From the NCBI RefSeq assembly GCF_042680605.1, contig NZ_JBHUEE010000001.1, positions 124,001 through 188,000 of the forward strand: DNA of 64,000 nucleotides. Reading direction: 5' to 3'. A program made the translations under genes and the position numbers. The notes under the pieces were generated by a model. The model worked only from the letters and a program-made list of their open reading frames with translations. It had not been told where the DNA came from and ran no database searches. Origin of the DNA: Allobogoriella deserti. Its GTDB lineage: Bacteria; Actinomycetota; Actinomycetes; Actinomycetales; Actinomycetaceae. Shown here one piece after another: positions 42,336 to 51,234 of this stretch. Numbering within the stretch: the first letter of the stretch is position 1; every line of letters starts with the position of its first letter.

Positions 42336-43496
42336 ATGACCGTGAAGCTTGCAGGTAGCCGCCGTCTGGCGGGAGTCGCCGCGATCAGCGCCCTGGCGCT
42401 CACGCTCGCGGCCTGCGGAGGCGACAGCTCCGGCTCGGAGGCCGGAGGTGACGACGGCGGCGAGCAGACCGAGGAGGGCGGCGACGACGGCGAGGCGATG
42501 GACCTCTCCGGCGAGCTGCCGGGTGCCGGCGCCTCGACCCAGGAGAACGCCATGGCAGGCTGGATCGCCGGGTTCAACGAGCAGTACCCCGACGTCGCCG
42601 TCAACTACGACCCGGTGGGTTCCGGCTCCGGCCGTGAGCAGTTCATCTCCGGGGCGACCCTGTTCGGCGGGTCGGACTCGCACTTCTCCGAGGAGGAGCT
42701 GGAGCAGGCCAGCGAGCGCTGCTTCGGCGGTGAGGTGCTCGAGCTGCCGATGTACATCTCGCCGATCGCCGTCGCCTACAACCTGCCGGACGTCGGCGTG
42801 GAGAACCTCAACATCACGCCGGACGCGCTCGCGGGCATCTTCAACGGCGACATCACGTCGTGGGACGACCCGGCCATCGCGGACGAGAACCCGGACGCGA
42901 ACCTCCCGTCCACGGAGATCACCCCGGTGCACCGCTCGGACGAGTCCGGCACCACGGAGAACTTCACCGAGTACCTCCACGAGGCGGCTCCGGACACCTG
43001 GACCGACGAGGCCAGCGAGACCTGGCCCATCCAGGGTGGGCAGTCCGGTGCCCAGACCTCCGGCGTGGTCCAGGTGCTGGAGAGCGCCGAGGGCACCATC
43101 GGCTACGTCGACGCCTCGCAGGTTCCGGAGGGCATGGGCACCGTGGCCATCGGCGTCGGTGAGGAGTTCGTTCCGTACTCCGCCGAGGCCGCCGCGGCCG
43201 TCGTCGACGCCTCCCCGATGACCGACGACGCGACCGACCTGCGTCTGACCTTCGAGCTGGACCGGGCGACCCAGGAGTCCGGCGTGTACCCGATCGTGCT
43301 CGTCTCGTACGACTTCGCCTGCTCGACGTACGACGACGAGTCGGACGCCAACAACGTCGCCGAGTTCCTCCGTTACGTCGCCTCCGAGGAGGGCCAGGAG
43401 CGCGCGGCCGACCCGTCCGTGGCCGGCTCGGCCCCGATCTCGGACGACCTCCGCTCGCAGATCGAGGCCGCGATCGACCAGATCGGCGTTGCCTGA
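42336..43496 (+). CDS. pstS: Phosphate-binding lipoprotein PstS (first copy)
   Basis: A 386-residue lipoprotein: lipobox LAAC with Cys27, then an acidic linker. The periplasmic-binding fold starts GELPGAGASTQENAMAGWI (about 51-69). Phosphate-contact segments include VGSGSGREQFISG and RSDESGTTENFTEYL. It captures phosphate outside the membrane for the Pst ABC transporter. Only a PHO box and promoter lie upstream, and a strong terminator follows, so this gene can be expressed at a higher level than the rest of the operon. Confidence 0.93.
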   Translation: MTVKLAGSRRLAGVAAISALALTLAACGGDSSGSEAGGDDGGEQTEEGGDDGEAMDLSGELPGAGASTQENAMAGWIAGFNEQYPDVAVNYDPVGSGSGREQFISGATLFGGSDSHFSEEELEQASERCFGGEVLELPMYISPIAVAYNLPDVGVENLNITPDALAGIFNGDITSWDDPAIADENPDANLPSTEITPVHRSDESGTTENFTEYLHEAAPDTWTDEASETWPIQGGQSGAQTSGVVQVLESAEGTIGYVDASQVPEGMGTVAIGVGEEFVPYSAEAAAAVVDASPMTDDATDLRLTFELDRATQESGVYPIVLVSYDFACSTYDDESDANNVAEFLRYVASEEGQERAADPSVAGSAPISDDLRSQIEAAIDQIGVA

Positions 43497-43515
43497 TCCG
43501 CAGCTGACACACCAC

Positions 43516-43557
43516 GCCTGAGGGCGGGGCCGACGCACCGCGGCCCCGCCCTCAGGC
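43516..43557 (+). terminator. Strong stem-loop between the two pstS genes
   Basis: A perfect 16-bp stem: GCCTGAGGGCGGGGCC (43516-43531) with GGCCCCGCCCTCAGGC (43542-43557), 10-nt loop. It lies directly after the first pstS and would end or attenuate its transcript. Confidence 0.8.
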
Positions 43558-43576
43558 ATGCCTCGGCCGGCCTCCG

Positions 43577-43582
43577 TACAGT
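43577..43582 (+). promoter_or_regulatory. -10 element, predicted leaderless start of second pstS
   Basis: TACAGT is six bases before the GTG at 43589. No ribosome binding site is present. Same geometry as at 51980, 54895 and 61344. Confidence 0.45.
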
Positions 43583-43588
43583 GGCCGC

Positions 43589-44683
43589 GTGGCAGATGAA
43601 CGGAACGTGAACTGGCTCACCCGGGCAGGTCGCCGGCGGGCCGGCCTCGTGGCCGGGCTGGCACTCGCCCTACTCGGATGCTCCTCGAGCGGCTCGCTCC
43701 CCGGGGCGGGGGCGTCGTCCCAGGAAGTCGCGATGACGGCGTGGATCGCCGGGATGAGCGAACGGCGGCCGGACCTCAACATCTCCTACGACGCCGTCGG
43801 CTCAGGCGCCGGGAGGGAGATCTTCCTGACCGGCGGTTCGTACTTCGCCGGGTCGGACACCCCGATGGACGCCACCGAGCTCCGACAGGGCCGTGAACGC
43901 TGTTTCGGGGGTGAGGTGCTGGAACTTCCCCTCTTCATCTCCCCGATCGCGGTCGCCTACAACCTCCCGGGCCTGGGGGCGGACCACCTCCGGCTCTCAC
44001 CCCAGACGCTCGCACGAGTCTTCACCGGCGAGATCGAGCGGTGGAACGATCCCGAGATCGCCGAGCAGAACCCCGACGCGAACCTGCCCGACCGGGAGAT
44101 CGTCCCGGTCAACCGGTCGGACGAGTCTGGGACCACGGAGAACTTCACCGAGTACCTCCACGAGGCCGCCGGTGAGGCGTGGCCGCACGAACCGTCGGAG
44201 TCGTGGCCCTTCTCCGGCACGCAGTCCGGTGCGCAGAGCTCCGGCGTCGCCCAGGTGCTGCAGACCGGCGAAGGCACCATCGGCTACGTCGACGCCGCAC
44301 AGGTGAGCGAGGATCTGGGGACTGTCGCCGTCGGCGTCGGCGAGGAGTACGTGCCGTACTCGGCCGAGGCGGCCGCTCGCGTGGTCGACGTCTCGGAGCC
44401 GGCCGAGGACGCCTCGGACCTGCGGCTCACGCTCGACCTCGCGCGCGACACCGACGAGGCGGGCGTCTATCCCATCGTCCTGGTCTCCTACACCCTCGCC
44501 TGCTCCCGGTACGAGTCACGACAGGACGCGGACAACGTCCGGGCCCTGCTGACCTACATGTCGTCGGCGGAGGGACAGCAGCGGGTGGCGCGCCCGGACG
44601 TCGCCGGAGCCGCGCCGATCTCGGAGACCATGCGCGAGCGGGTGCGGACCGCCGTCGACCGGATTCAGGCCGTCCAGGACTGA
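43589..44683 (+). CDS. Phosphate-binding lipoprotein PstS (second copy)
   Basis: A 364-residue paralogue of the first PstS. The lipobox is LLGC with Cys31, and the acidic linker is almost absent. The ligand segments match: LPGAGASSQEVAMTAWIAG, VGSGAGREIFLTG, RSDESGTTENFTEYLHEAA. Tandem copies may differ in affinity or expression. It is separated from the first copy by a terminator and from pstC by a PHO box, so it may be an independent transcript. Confidence 0.92.
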   Translation: MADERNVNWLTRAGRRRAGLVAGLALALLGCSSSGSLPGAGASSQEVAMTAWIAGMSERRPDLNISYDAVGSGAGREIFLTGGSYFAGSDTPMDATELRQGRERCFGGEVLELPLFISPIAVAYNLPGLGADHLRLSPQTLARVFTGEIERWNDPEIAEQNPDANLPDREIVPVNRSDESGTTENFTEYLHEAAGEAWPHEPSESWPFSGTQSGAQSSGVAQVLQTGEGTIGYVDAAQVSEDLGTVAVGVGEEYVPYSAEAAARVVDVSEPAEDASDLRLTLDLARDTDEAGVYPIVLVSYTLACSRYESRQDADNVRALLTYMSSAEGQQRVARPDVAGAAPISETMRERVRTAVDRIQAVQD

Positions 44684-44734
44684 GGGGGCACCGCTACCGC
44701 GGCGACGCGGGCTGTGAGTCACCCGACAGTCCGA

Positions 44735-44752
44735 GTTCACCGTCCGTTCACT
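44735..44752 (+). promoter_or_regulatory. PHO box upstream of pstC
   Basis: GTTCACC (44735-44741) and GTTCACT (44746-44752) are 11 bp apart. A -10-like TAGCCT follows near 44784. This gives pstCAB its own phosphate-controlled promoter about 130 bp before the pstC start. Confidence 0.75.
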
Positions 44753-44879
44753 CAACTCCCGCCTCGTGGTCACCGGCCGTGCCTAGCCTTCCGGAGGTTG
44801 GCCGCGTCGCGGCACCGGTACCAGACTCGGCACAGGAACCGACCCGCCGACACCACCGTCCAGCATCCGGAGGAGACAC

Positions 44880-45908
44880 GTGGCAGGACCCGCCTCAGAG
44901 GCTCCCACGGCATCGCCGCGGCGAAGCAGCGCCCCCGGGAAGGTGGGCAACATCGTCTTCCGTGGCATCTCGACCGGCGCGGGGTTCGTCATCCTCCTCG
45001 TCCTGGCCCTGGTGGCGCTTTTCCTGCTCTACCGGTCGTGGGACACCATCACCGCCGACGACCAGCGGATCGCGGACCTGACCTTCACCAGGGGCGAGAC
45101 CTTCTGGCCGTACGTGCTGCCGTTGATCTTCGGCACCGTGCTGTTCTCGGTCATCGCCCTGGTCATCGCGGTGCCGCTCAGCGTGTCGATCGCGCTGTTC
45201 ATCTCGCACTACGCGCCGCGCCGGATGGCGCAGGTGCTCGGTTACCTCATCGATCTGCTCGCGGCGATCCCGTCGGTGCTGTACGGCATGTGGGGCTTCC
45301 TGTGGCTCGAGCCGGCCATGCGGCCGTTCTTCGTGTGGATCTCGGACGCGACCAACTGGCTCAACGGGTTCGCGCCGTGGCGGTACACCCTGGGCTACAT
45401 CACCACCCCGCTCTTCGGGGAGGCCTCCACGCCGGCGCGTGTGGCGCTCATGGCGGGCGTGGTGCTCGCCATCATGATCCTGCCCATCGTGACGGCCACC
45501 ATCCGGGAGGTCTTCCTCCAGACGCCGCGACTGCACGAGGAGGCCTCGCTGGCGCTCGGGGCGACGCGCTGGGAGATGATCCGGCAGGCGGTCTTCCCGT
45601 TCGGCCGGTCGGGCATCATCAGCGCCTCGATGCTCGGCCTCGGCCGCGCGCTCGGCGAGACGATGGCCGTGCTCATGATCGTCTCGCCCGGATTCCGCAT
45701 CAACTTCAACATCCTGCAAGCGGGTCAGCACCAGGCGATCGCGCCGAACATCGCCAACACCTTCGGCGAGGGCAGCGCCCAGGACGACGGCCTCGGCGGC
45801 AGCGTGCTCATCGCCACCGGCCTGGTGCTGTTCGTCATCACCTTCGGGGTGAACCTGGCGGCCCGCTGGATCATCGCCCGCCGCGCCGAATTCTCGGGAG
45901 CGAACTGA
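44880..45908 (+). CDS. pstC: Phosphate ABC transporter permease PstC
   Basis: A 342-residue membrane protein with about six helices. The first (about 22-45) is followed by a short outside loop. The cytoplasmic EAA-type loop HEEASLALGATRWEMIRQAV (about 220-239) contacts PstB. GTG 44880 has GGAGGAGACAC in front. The stop overlaps the start of pstA by one base. Confidence 0.93.
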   Translation: MAGPASEAPTASPRRSSAPGKVGNIVFRGISTGAGFVILLVLALVALFLLYRSWDTITADDQRIADLTFTRGETFWPYVLPLIFGTVLFSVIALVIAVPLSVSIALFISHYAPRRMAQVLGYLIDLLAAIPSVLYGMWGFLWLEPAMRPFFVWISDATNWLNGFAPWRYTLGYITTPLFGEASTPARVALMAGVVLAIMILPIVTATIREVFLQTPRLHEEASLALGATRWEMIRQAVFPFGRSGIISASMLGLGRALGETMAVLMIVSPGFRINFNILQAGQHQAIAPNIANTFGEGSAQDDGLGGSVLIATGLVLFVITFGVNLAARWIIARRAEFSGAN

Positions 45909-46963
45909 TGACCACCCCGACCCTCCAACCCCAGGCTGCCCTCGGCGGGGCCGGCCAGCTCCCCAAGCACATCTCCTGGTACGTGCTCGCCGGGGGACTT
46001 GCGCTGTCCTTCGTCGTCCTGCTGGTCTTCGCCGAGCCGACCCCGGCGTCGGTGATCATTCTCGGCGGCGCGATCTACGTGGCGGCCATCTGGATCTCCT
46101 CGCGGATCGTGGAAGGCGCCCGCCGCGCGACGGACCGACTGGCGACGGCCGTGGTGACCTCGGCATTCGCCCTCGCCATGATCCCGGTGGTCTCGCTGCT
46201 CGTGACGGTGGTCGACCGCGGCCGGACCATGATGTCGTGGGAGTTCCTCACCACGGACATGACGGGCATCTTCGGCGACATGCGCGGCGGCGGTGCCTGG
46301 CACGCCATCGTCGGCACGTTCTGGGTCACGGCCCTGGCGTCCGTGTTCTCCATCCCGCTCGGCATCTTCACCGCGATCTACCTCGTGGAGTACGGGCGTG
46401 GCCGGCTCGCACGCGCGATCACCGTGCTGGTCGACGTCATGACGGGCATCCCGTCCATCGTGGCCGGCCTGTTCGCACTGGTGCTGTTCAACACCCTCAT
46501 GGACCCGGCGTACCGATCGGCGCTCATGGGTGGTGTGGCGCTCGCCGTCCTCATGACCCCGGTCGTGGTGCGCTCCTGCGAGGAGATGCTCCGGCTGGTG
46601 CCGAACGAGCTGCGCGAAGCCGCCTACGCGCTCGGTGTGCCCAAGTGGCTGGCCATCGTCAAGGTGGTCCTGCGCACCGCCATCGCCGGCATCACCACCG
46701 GCGTCATGATCTCCATCGCCCGGGTCGTCGGGGAGACGGCGCCGCTGCTGTTGACGATGGGCATCATCACCTCGACCAACCTCAACGCGTTCGACGGGCG
46801 CATGGCCACGTTGCCGGTGTTCGCCTACTCCTCGTTCCGGCAGGGTGGGGTCTACCTCGAACGCGCCTGGGCCGCCGCCCTCGTCCTCATCGCCATCGTC
46901 ATGGTCCTGAACATCATCGCCCGCCTGGTGAGCCGTTACTTCGCTCCCAAGGGCATGACATGA
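45908..46963 (+). CDS. pstA: Phosphate ABC transporter permease PstA
   Basis: A 351-residue membrane protein. The first 70 residues hold two extra helices before the six-helix permease core. The EAA-type loop reads LREAAYALGVPKWLAIVKVV (about 237-256), and SIARVVGETAPLLLTMG is the usual next segment. With PstC it forms the channel of the importer. ATG 45908 overlaps the pstC stop (TGATG). Confidence 0.93.
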   Translation: MTTPTLQPQAALGGAGQLPKHISWYVLAGGLALSFVVLLVFAEPTPASVIILGGAIYVAAIWISSRIVEGARRATDRLATAVVTSAFALAMIPVVSLLVTVVDRGRTMMSWEFLTTDMTGIFGDMRGGGAWHAIVGTFWVTALASVFSIPLGIFTAIYLVEYGRGRLARAITVLVDVMTGIPSIVAGLFALVLFNTLMDPAYRSALMGGVALAVLMTPVVVRSCEEMLRLVPNELREAAYALGVPKWLAIVKVVLRTAIAGITTGVMISIARVVGETAPLLLTMGIITSTNLNAFDGRMATLPVFAYSSFRQGGVYLERAWAAALVLIAIVMVLNIIARLVSRYFAPKGMT

Positions 46964-47020
46964 TCCGGCCCGTGCTCGCCGTGAGACCCTCCCGCCCGGC
47001 ACCTGTAGGAAGGACCGACC

Positions 47021-47800
47021 GTGTCTAAGCGCATCGACGTCAAGAACCTCAACGTCTACTACGGCGAGTTCCTCGCCGTCGAGGACGTCACGATGACGAT
47101 CGAGCCGCGCTCGGTCACCGCACTCATCGGCCCGTCGGGCTGCGGCAAGTCGACGTTCCTGCGCACCCTCAACCGCATGCACGAGGTCATCCCCGGTGCG
47201 TACGTCACCGGTGAGGCCCTCATGGACGGGCAGAACCTCTACGGCAGGGGTGTGGACCCGGTTCAGGTGCGGCGGCAGGTCGGCATGGTCTTCCAGCGGC
47301 CCAACCCGTTCCCCACGATGTCGATCGCGGACAACGTCCTCGCCGGCGTGCGGCTCAACAACCGGCGGATGAGCCGGTCGGACGCCGACGAGCTGGTCGA
47401 GTCCTCCCTGCGCGGCGCGAACCTGTGGGAAGAGGTCAAGGACCGGTTGGACAGGCCCGGATCCTCCCTCTCCGGCGGCCAGCAGCAGCGGCTCTGCATC
47501 GCCCGGGCGATCGCGGTCAAGCCGGAGGTCGTGCTGATGGACGAGCCGTGCTCGGCGCTGGACCCCATCTCGACGCTCGCCATCGAGGACCTCATCGCCG
47601 AGCTGAAGACCGAGTACACGATCGTCATCGTCACCCACAACATGCAGCAGGCCGCGCGGGTCTCGGACAAGACCGGCTTCTTCAACATCGCGGGTACCGG
47701 CAAGCCCGGCCACCTCATCGAATACGACGAGACGGAGAAGATGTTCTCGACGCCGTCGGTGAAGGACACGGAGGACTACATCTCCGGCCGGTTCGGCTGA
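47021..47800 (+). CDS. pstB: Phosphate ABC transporter ATPase PstB
   Basis: A 259-residue ATPase. Walker A is GPSGCGKST (about 37-45), the signature is LSGGQQQRLCIARAIAV, Walker B is VLMDEPCSALDP and the switch His is in IVTHNMQQA, all typical PstB sequences. It drives phosphate import through PstCA. The GTG start has GTAGGAAGGACC upstream. No phoU follows; the DUF47 protein at 49450 is the nearest relative of PhoU in the window. Confidence 0.95.
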   Translation: MSKRIDVKNLNVYYGEFLAVEDVTMTIEPRSVTALIGPSGCGKSTFLRTLNRMHEVIPGAYVTGEALMDGQNLYGRGVDPVQVRRQVGMVFQRPNPFPTMSIADNVLAGVRLNNRRMSRSDADELVESSLRGANLWEEVKDRLDRPGSSLSGGQQQRLCIARAIAVKPEVVLMDEPCSALDPISTLAIEDLIAELKTEYTIVIVTHNMQQAARVSDKTGFFNIAGTGKPGHLIEYDETEKMFSTPSVKDTEDYISGRFG

Positions 47801-47824
47801 CTGACCGGTGTCCCGATGCGCCCG

Positions 47825-47864
47825 TGGTGCCTGAGCGGGCGTTCTACGACCCCCTCAGACACCA
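47825..47864. terminator. Stem-loop after pstB
   Basis: TGGTGCCTGAG (47825-47835) pairs with CTCAGACACCA (47854-47864) with one mismatch. It lies between the convergent pstB and lipoprotein genes. Confidence 0.5.
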
Positions 47865-47888
47865 CACGCGAGGACGAGGTCGCCTCAG

Positions 47889-48320
47889 TCAGCGGTTCGC
47901 GCCCTCGAGCGACTCGGTCACCGGCTCGTCGACCGTGAGGATGCACAGCGAGGTGCGGTCGTCCGCGTCGTTCCAGCTGTCCTCGCTCGGCATGAGCGCC
48001 GTGTAGTGGAACTCGGACTCGGCGTAGGGCACGCCCACGTAGTTCTCGAACTCGGCGTCGCAGGTCTCCTGCGCCTCGCTCTGCAACGCCTCGTTGCCGG
48101 GGAACTCGTCGCCCTCGTGCTCGACCTGGGCGAAGATCTCGGCGGTGTGCTCCTCGGAGCACTCCAGGACTTCGACGTCGCTGATCTCGTTGCCCTCGAG
48201 GTCATCGGCGTTGAGGCAGTCGCCCGGCTCGAGGGACATCACGTTCCCGGTGCTGCACCCCGCGAGGGGAACCACCAGCAGGGCGGTCGCGGCGATGGAC
48301 GGAAGGACGGCCTTGCGCAT
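47889..48320 (-). CDS. Septum-formation-family lipoprotein
   Basis: A 143-residue lipoprotein. The lipobox LAGC puts the lipid Cys near residue 22. The mature part has SLEPGDCLNADD, VEVLECSEEHTAEIFA and a C-terminal TSLCIL, the Cys spacing of the septum-formation/DUF4190-linked secreted domain. It is exported and membrane-attached. The name of the family does not prove a role in division. Confidence 0.65.
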   Translation of the reverse strand: MRKAVLPSIAATALLVVPLAGCSTGNVMSLEPGDCLNADDLEGNEISDVEVLECSEEHTAEIFAQVEHEGDEFPGNEALQSEAQETCDAEFENYVGVPYAESEFHYTALMPSEDSWNDADDRTSLCILTVDEPVTESLEGANR

Positions 48321-48442
48321 GGTGGTGACTCCTGTCAGGCGTCGTGTGCGGCAACGCCCACCAATCTATGGCCTCGACGCCGCAGCGACGGCCATCTCGG
48401 CAGGGGAGAAGTCCCCCGCCTCGCGCGAGAGCCCGTCGCCGG

Positions 48443-49444
48443 TCATGGCAGGAACGGCGAGACGACCAGGTAGGTGCCGGCGGCGACGGCGCCGGCGACG
48501 ATCGGCGTCAGGACCCAGGCCAGTGCGATGTCCCTCGCCACGCCCCACCGCACCGCGGAGAACCGGCGGCTCGCACCGACGCCGACGATGGCCGACGTGA
48601 TGGTGTGCGTCGTCGAGATCGGCGCGTGGAATCCGAGCGCCGCCACGTACTGGACGGCCGCCGCGACCGACTCGGCGACGAAGCCCCGTGGCGGGTCGAG
48701 GTCGATCACGCGCCGGCCGAGGGTCCGGATGATGCGCCAGCCGCCCACGTAGGTGCCAAGGGCGAGTGCGAACGCGGCGCAGATCTTCACCCACAACGGG
48801 ATGGCGGTGCCCTCGTACATGTCCCCGGCGGTGATGGCGAGGACGATCACGCCCATGGTCTTCTGCGCGTCCTGGAGCCCGTGACCCAGTGCCATCGCGG
48901 AGGCGGAGACCGTTTGTGCCAACCGGAACCGGCGCATGGTCCGGTGGTACGGGCGGGCGCGCGCCAGCCAGGTGACGCCGACCATGACCGCCGCTGCGAG
49001 GCCGAACCCGACCAGCGGGGAGAGCACCATAGGGACGGCGATGTACCAGGTCACGACCTCCCAGTGCACCTGCGCCGCGGCCGTGAGGCCGGCGCCGAGG
49101 AGTCCGCCGATCAGTGCGTGCGAGGACGACGAGGGCAGGCCGAGTCGCCACGTGACGAGGTTCCAGGCGATCGCCCCCATGAGCCCGGCCAGCACGATGG
49201 TCAGCCCGTGTGGCCCCTCCGGAGGAGTGATGATGCCGGAACCGATGCGTTCCGCCACGCCGGTGCTGATCATCGCCCCGATGAGGTTCATCACCGCCGC
49301 CAGGACGACGGCCGTGTGCGGCGTCAGGGCCCGCGTGGAGATGGAGGTGGCGACGGCGTTCGCGGTGTCGTGGAAGCCGTTCGTGAAGTCGAAGACGAGC
49401 GCCACCGCGACCACGACCACGACGAGGACGACGACGAGATCCAC
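48443..49444 (-). CDS. PiT-family inorganic phosphate transporter
   Basis: A 333-residue membrane protein with about ten helices and the duplicated PiT signature. The first is FDFTNGFHDTANAVAT (about 18-33) with GLPSSSSHALIGG. The second is GFHAPISTTHTITSAIVGVG (about 271-290). PiT proteins carry metal-phosphate with protons at low affinity. It is five bases from the DUF47 gene, the usual partner, and downstream of a PHO box. It probably works when phosphate is less scarce or together with Pst. Confidence 0.92.
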   Translation of the reverse strand: MDLVVVLVVVVVAVALVFDFTNGFHDTANAVATSISTRALTPHTAVVLAAVMNLIGAMISTGVAERIGSGIITPPEGPHGLTIVLAGLMGAIAWNLVTWRLGLPSSSSHALIGGLLGAGLTAAAQVHWEVVTWYIAVPMVLSPLVGFGLAAAVMVGVTWLARARPYHRTMRRFRLAQTVSASAMALGHGLQDAQKTMGVIVLAITAGDMYEGTAIPLWVKICAAFALALGTYVGGWRIIRTLGRRVIDLDPPRGFVAESVAAAVQYVAALGFHAPISTTHTITSAIVGVGASRRFSAVRWGVARDIALAWVLTPIVAGAVAAGTYLVVSPFLP

Positions 49445-49449
49445 CGCTG

Positions 49450-50070
49450 TCAGGACTCCTGCAGGGCCAGCGCCTCGACGACGTCGGCCAGGCGGCGCAT
49501 CGCACTCGTCGCGGCGTCCAGGGCGTCCAGGACATGCGTGACCTTCAGGACGGCCACGACGTCCGGATCGCCGTCGAGCAGGTCACCGAGAAGATGCCGG
49601 TAGGTGCGGCGGGCGCGGTCGGCGTGCTGGACCACCTCTTCGCGGTATCCGTGCATGCCGTCCAGCCTGCGCAGTCCGGCGACCGCGTCACGTGTGAGGT
49701 CGGCGGACCGGGAGATTGCGCCGACGATCTGGCCGACGGCGGCCGGCAGCTCCCCGATCTTGTGCACGACGAGAAAGTCCGCGGCCTCGTCGATGGCGTC
49801 CACGCAGTCGTCGAGGCCGGTGGCGAGAGTGTGCAGGTCGTTCCGGTCGAACGGGGTGACGAAGGTGCGGTCGAGCCGGCGCAGCAGGTCACGGGTCGCC
49901 TCGTCGGCGGTGCGCTCGAGCTCGTGGATCTCCCCGGCGAGCCGGGCGCGGTTCGCGCGGTCCGAGCCCAGCATCCGGGCCAGTTTCTCGGCACTGTCGA
50001 CCAGGCAGTCGGCGGCGCCGGCGAGCAGCTCGAAGTAGACCTCGTCGCGCGGGATCAGGCGGAATCGCAG
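49450..50070 (-). CDS. DUF47 (PhoU-like) partner of PiT transporter
   Basis: A 206-residue helical protein of the PhoU-like DUF47 family (RLIPRDEVYFELLAGAADCL, later FDRNDLHTLATGLDDCVDAIDEA), thought to regulate the adjacent PiT transporter. Homologues start at the residue before RFRLIPRD, and here that codon is CTG (50068-50070), seven bases after AGGAG. No ATG, GTG or TTG is in a suitable place: the next in-frame candidates lie upstream inside the PHO box. A CTG start is therefore proposed, and the longer frame to 50166 is less likely. Confidence 0.8.
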   Translation of the reverse strand: MRFRLIPRDEVYFELLAGAADCLVDSAEKLARMLGSDRANRARLAGEIHELERTADEATRDLLRRLDRTFVTPFDRNDLHTLATGLDDCVDAIDEAADFLVVHKIGELPAAVGQIVGAISRSADLTRDAVAGLRRLDGMHGYREEVVQHADRARRTYRHLLGDLLDGDPDVVAVLKVTHVLDALDAATSAMRRLADVVEALALQES

Positions 50071-50083
50071 CGGAACGCTCCTG

Positions 50084-50112
50084 GGTGACGGGCGGGTGAA
50101 CGCCGGACGAAC
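50084..50112 (-). promoter_or_regulatory. Three-unit PHO box upstream of DUF47-PiT
   Basis: On the minus strand GTTCGTC, GTTCACC and CGTCACC follow each other at exactly 11-bp steps (plus-strand positions 50106-50112, 50095-50101, 50084-50090). It lies immediately upstream of the proposed CTG start, placing the PiT operon in the PhoP regulon. The position so close to the start suggests repression or an upstream promoter. Confidence 0.7.
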
Positions 50113-50351
50113 AACCGTGCCCAGGCTAAAGCAGGTCCCTCCGCGGACGTGAAACGTCCAGGTCACCGAGGAGGAGACGAACGAAGAGAGGTAGGACGCC
50201 GGGCCGGAGAGCGCCAGTCGGCGCGAAGGCCGCTCGTAGCGGCTGATGTTGGAGCCCGGGGCTTTCGCGACCCGGCGTCGTCTCCACTGTACGGCAGCTC
50301 AGGGTGTCCGCAAGAGACCCGCACGGTCCGGTGCGATCAGGCCCGGCCGGC

Positions 50352-51092
50352 TCACGTCCCCGGGTCCTCGGCCTCCGCCTGGGCGACCTCCTCGGCGGAG
50401 GCGTGCTCGCGGCCGCGCGGATCGAACCGGTAGCCCACGTTGCGGACCGTGCCGATGAGCTGGTCGTGCTCGCTGCCGAGCTTCGCGCGCAGGCGGCGGA
50501 TGTGCACGTCGACGGTGCGGGTCCCGCCGAAGTAGTCGTAACCCCACACCTCCTGCAGCAACTGCGCCCGGGACAGGACACGACCGGGGTTCTGCGCCAG
50601 GTGCTTGAGGAGTTCGAACTCCTTGTACGTCAGGTCCAGCGCCCGGCCACGGATGCGTGCGGTGTAGGCGGACGCGTCGATCACCAGCTCGCCCGCCTCG
50701 AGCCGCTCCGGGCTCGTGGCGGCCGCGGGTGCCTCGCCCTCACGGGTTAGCTCGGCGATCATCCGGAGCCTGGCCTCGACCTCCGCCGGGCCGGCGCTGG
50801 CGAGGATGACGTCGGCCGCGCCCCAGGTGCGCGAGACGGCGGTGAACCCGCCTTCGGCGAGCACCAGCAGCACCGGCGGTGCCTGCACCGGTCCGGCGAG
50901 CATCCGGCACAGGGTGCGGGCGGCGACGAGGTCCTTGCGTGCGTCCAGGACGACGGCGGCGGCACGCTCGTGCTCGACGAGGGCTGACGGCGACATCGGC
51001 TTGACGTGGACGTAATGGCCGAGAAGCGTCAGGGACGGCAACACGCGGGCAGCACCGCCGGGTTCAGCAGTCAGCAACACGAGTTCCGCCAC
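50352..51092 (-). CDS. glnR: GlnR-type orphan response regulator
   Basis: A 246-residue OmpR-family regulator. The receiver-like domain (about 1-115) begins LVLLTAEPGG, contains VVLDARKDL and FTAVSRTWGAADVILASAGP, and lacks the full acidic pocket of a normal receiver. The winged helix (about 130-230) reads DLTYKEFELLKHLAQNPGRV and GTRTVDVHIRRLRAKLG, nearly the same as actinobacterial GlnR, the global nitrogen regulator. No sensor kinase is next to it. In mycobacteria glnR also lies near mshD and a phosphate transport gene. An acidic tail of 20 residues follows. Confidence 0.85.
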   Translation of the reverse strand: MAELVLLTAEPGGAARVLPSLTLLGHYVHVKPMSPSALVEHERAAAVVLDARKDLVAARTLCRMLAGPVQAPPVLLVLAEGGFTAVSRTWGAADVILASAGPAEVEARLRMIAELTREGEAPAAATSPERLEAGELVIDASAYTARIRGRALDLTYKEFELLKHLAQNPGRVLSRAQLLQEVWGYDYFGGTRTVDVHIRRLRAKLGSEHDQLIGTVRNVGYRFDPRGREHASAEEVAQAEAEDPGT

Positions 51093-51234
51093 GGATTCCC
51101 CTCCTCACGGGTGACCTCACTCTAATAGTCCCGCGGCCGGGCGCCGTCCTTCCCGTCTGTCACAATCGCCGGGTGGTCACCTCGGTCCTGCCCAGCGCCG
51201 TCCGCGCCGTGCTCCCGTGGGTCGGTGACCGCCC

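Noticed and set aside
45725..47713. A 662-codon open frame on the minus strand
   Set aside because: Antisense shadow of pstA and pstB; His/Asp/Arg-rich with no family resemblance.
50352..51092. PhoP as identity of the response regulator next to phosphate genes
   Set aside because: The winged-helix and receiver sequence match GlnR much better, and no sensor kinase is adjacent.
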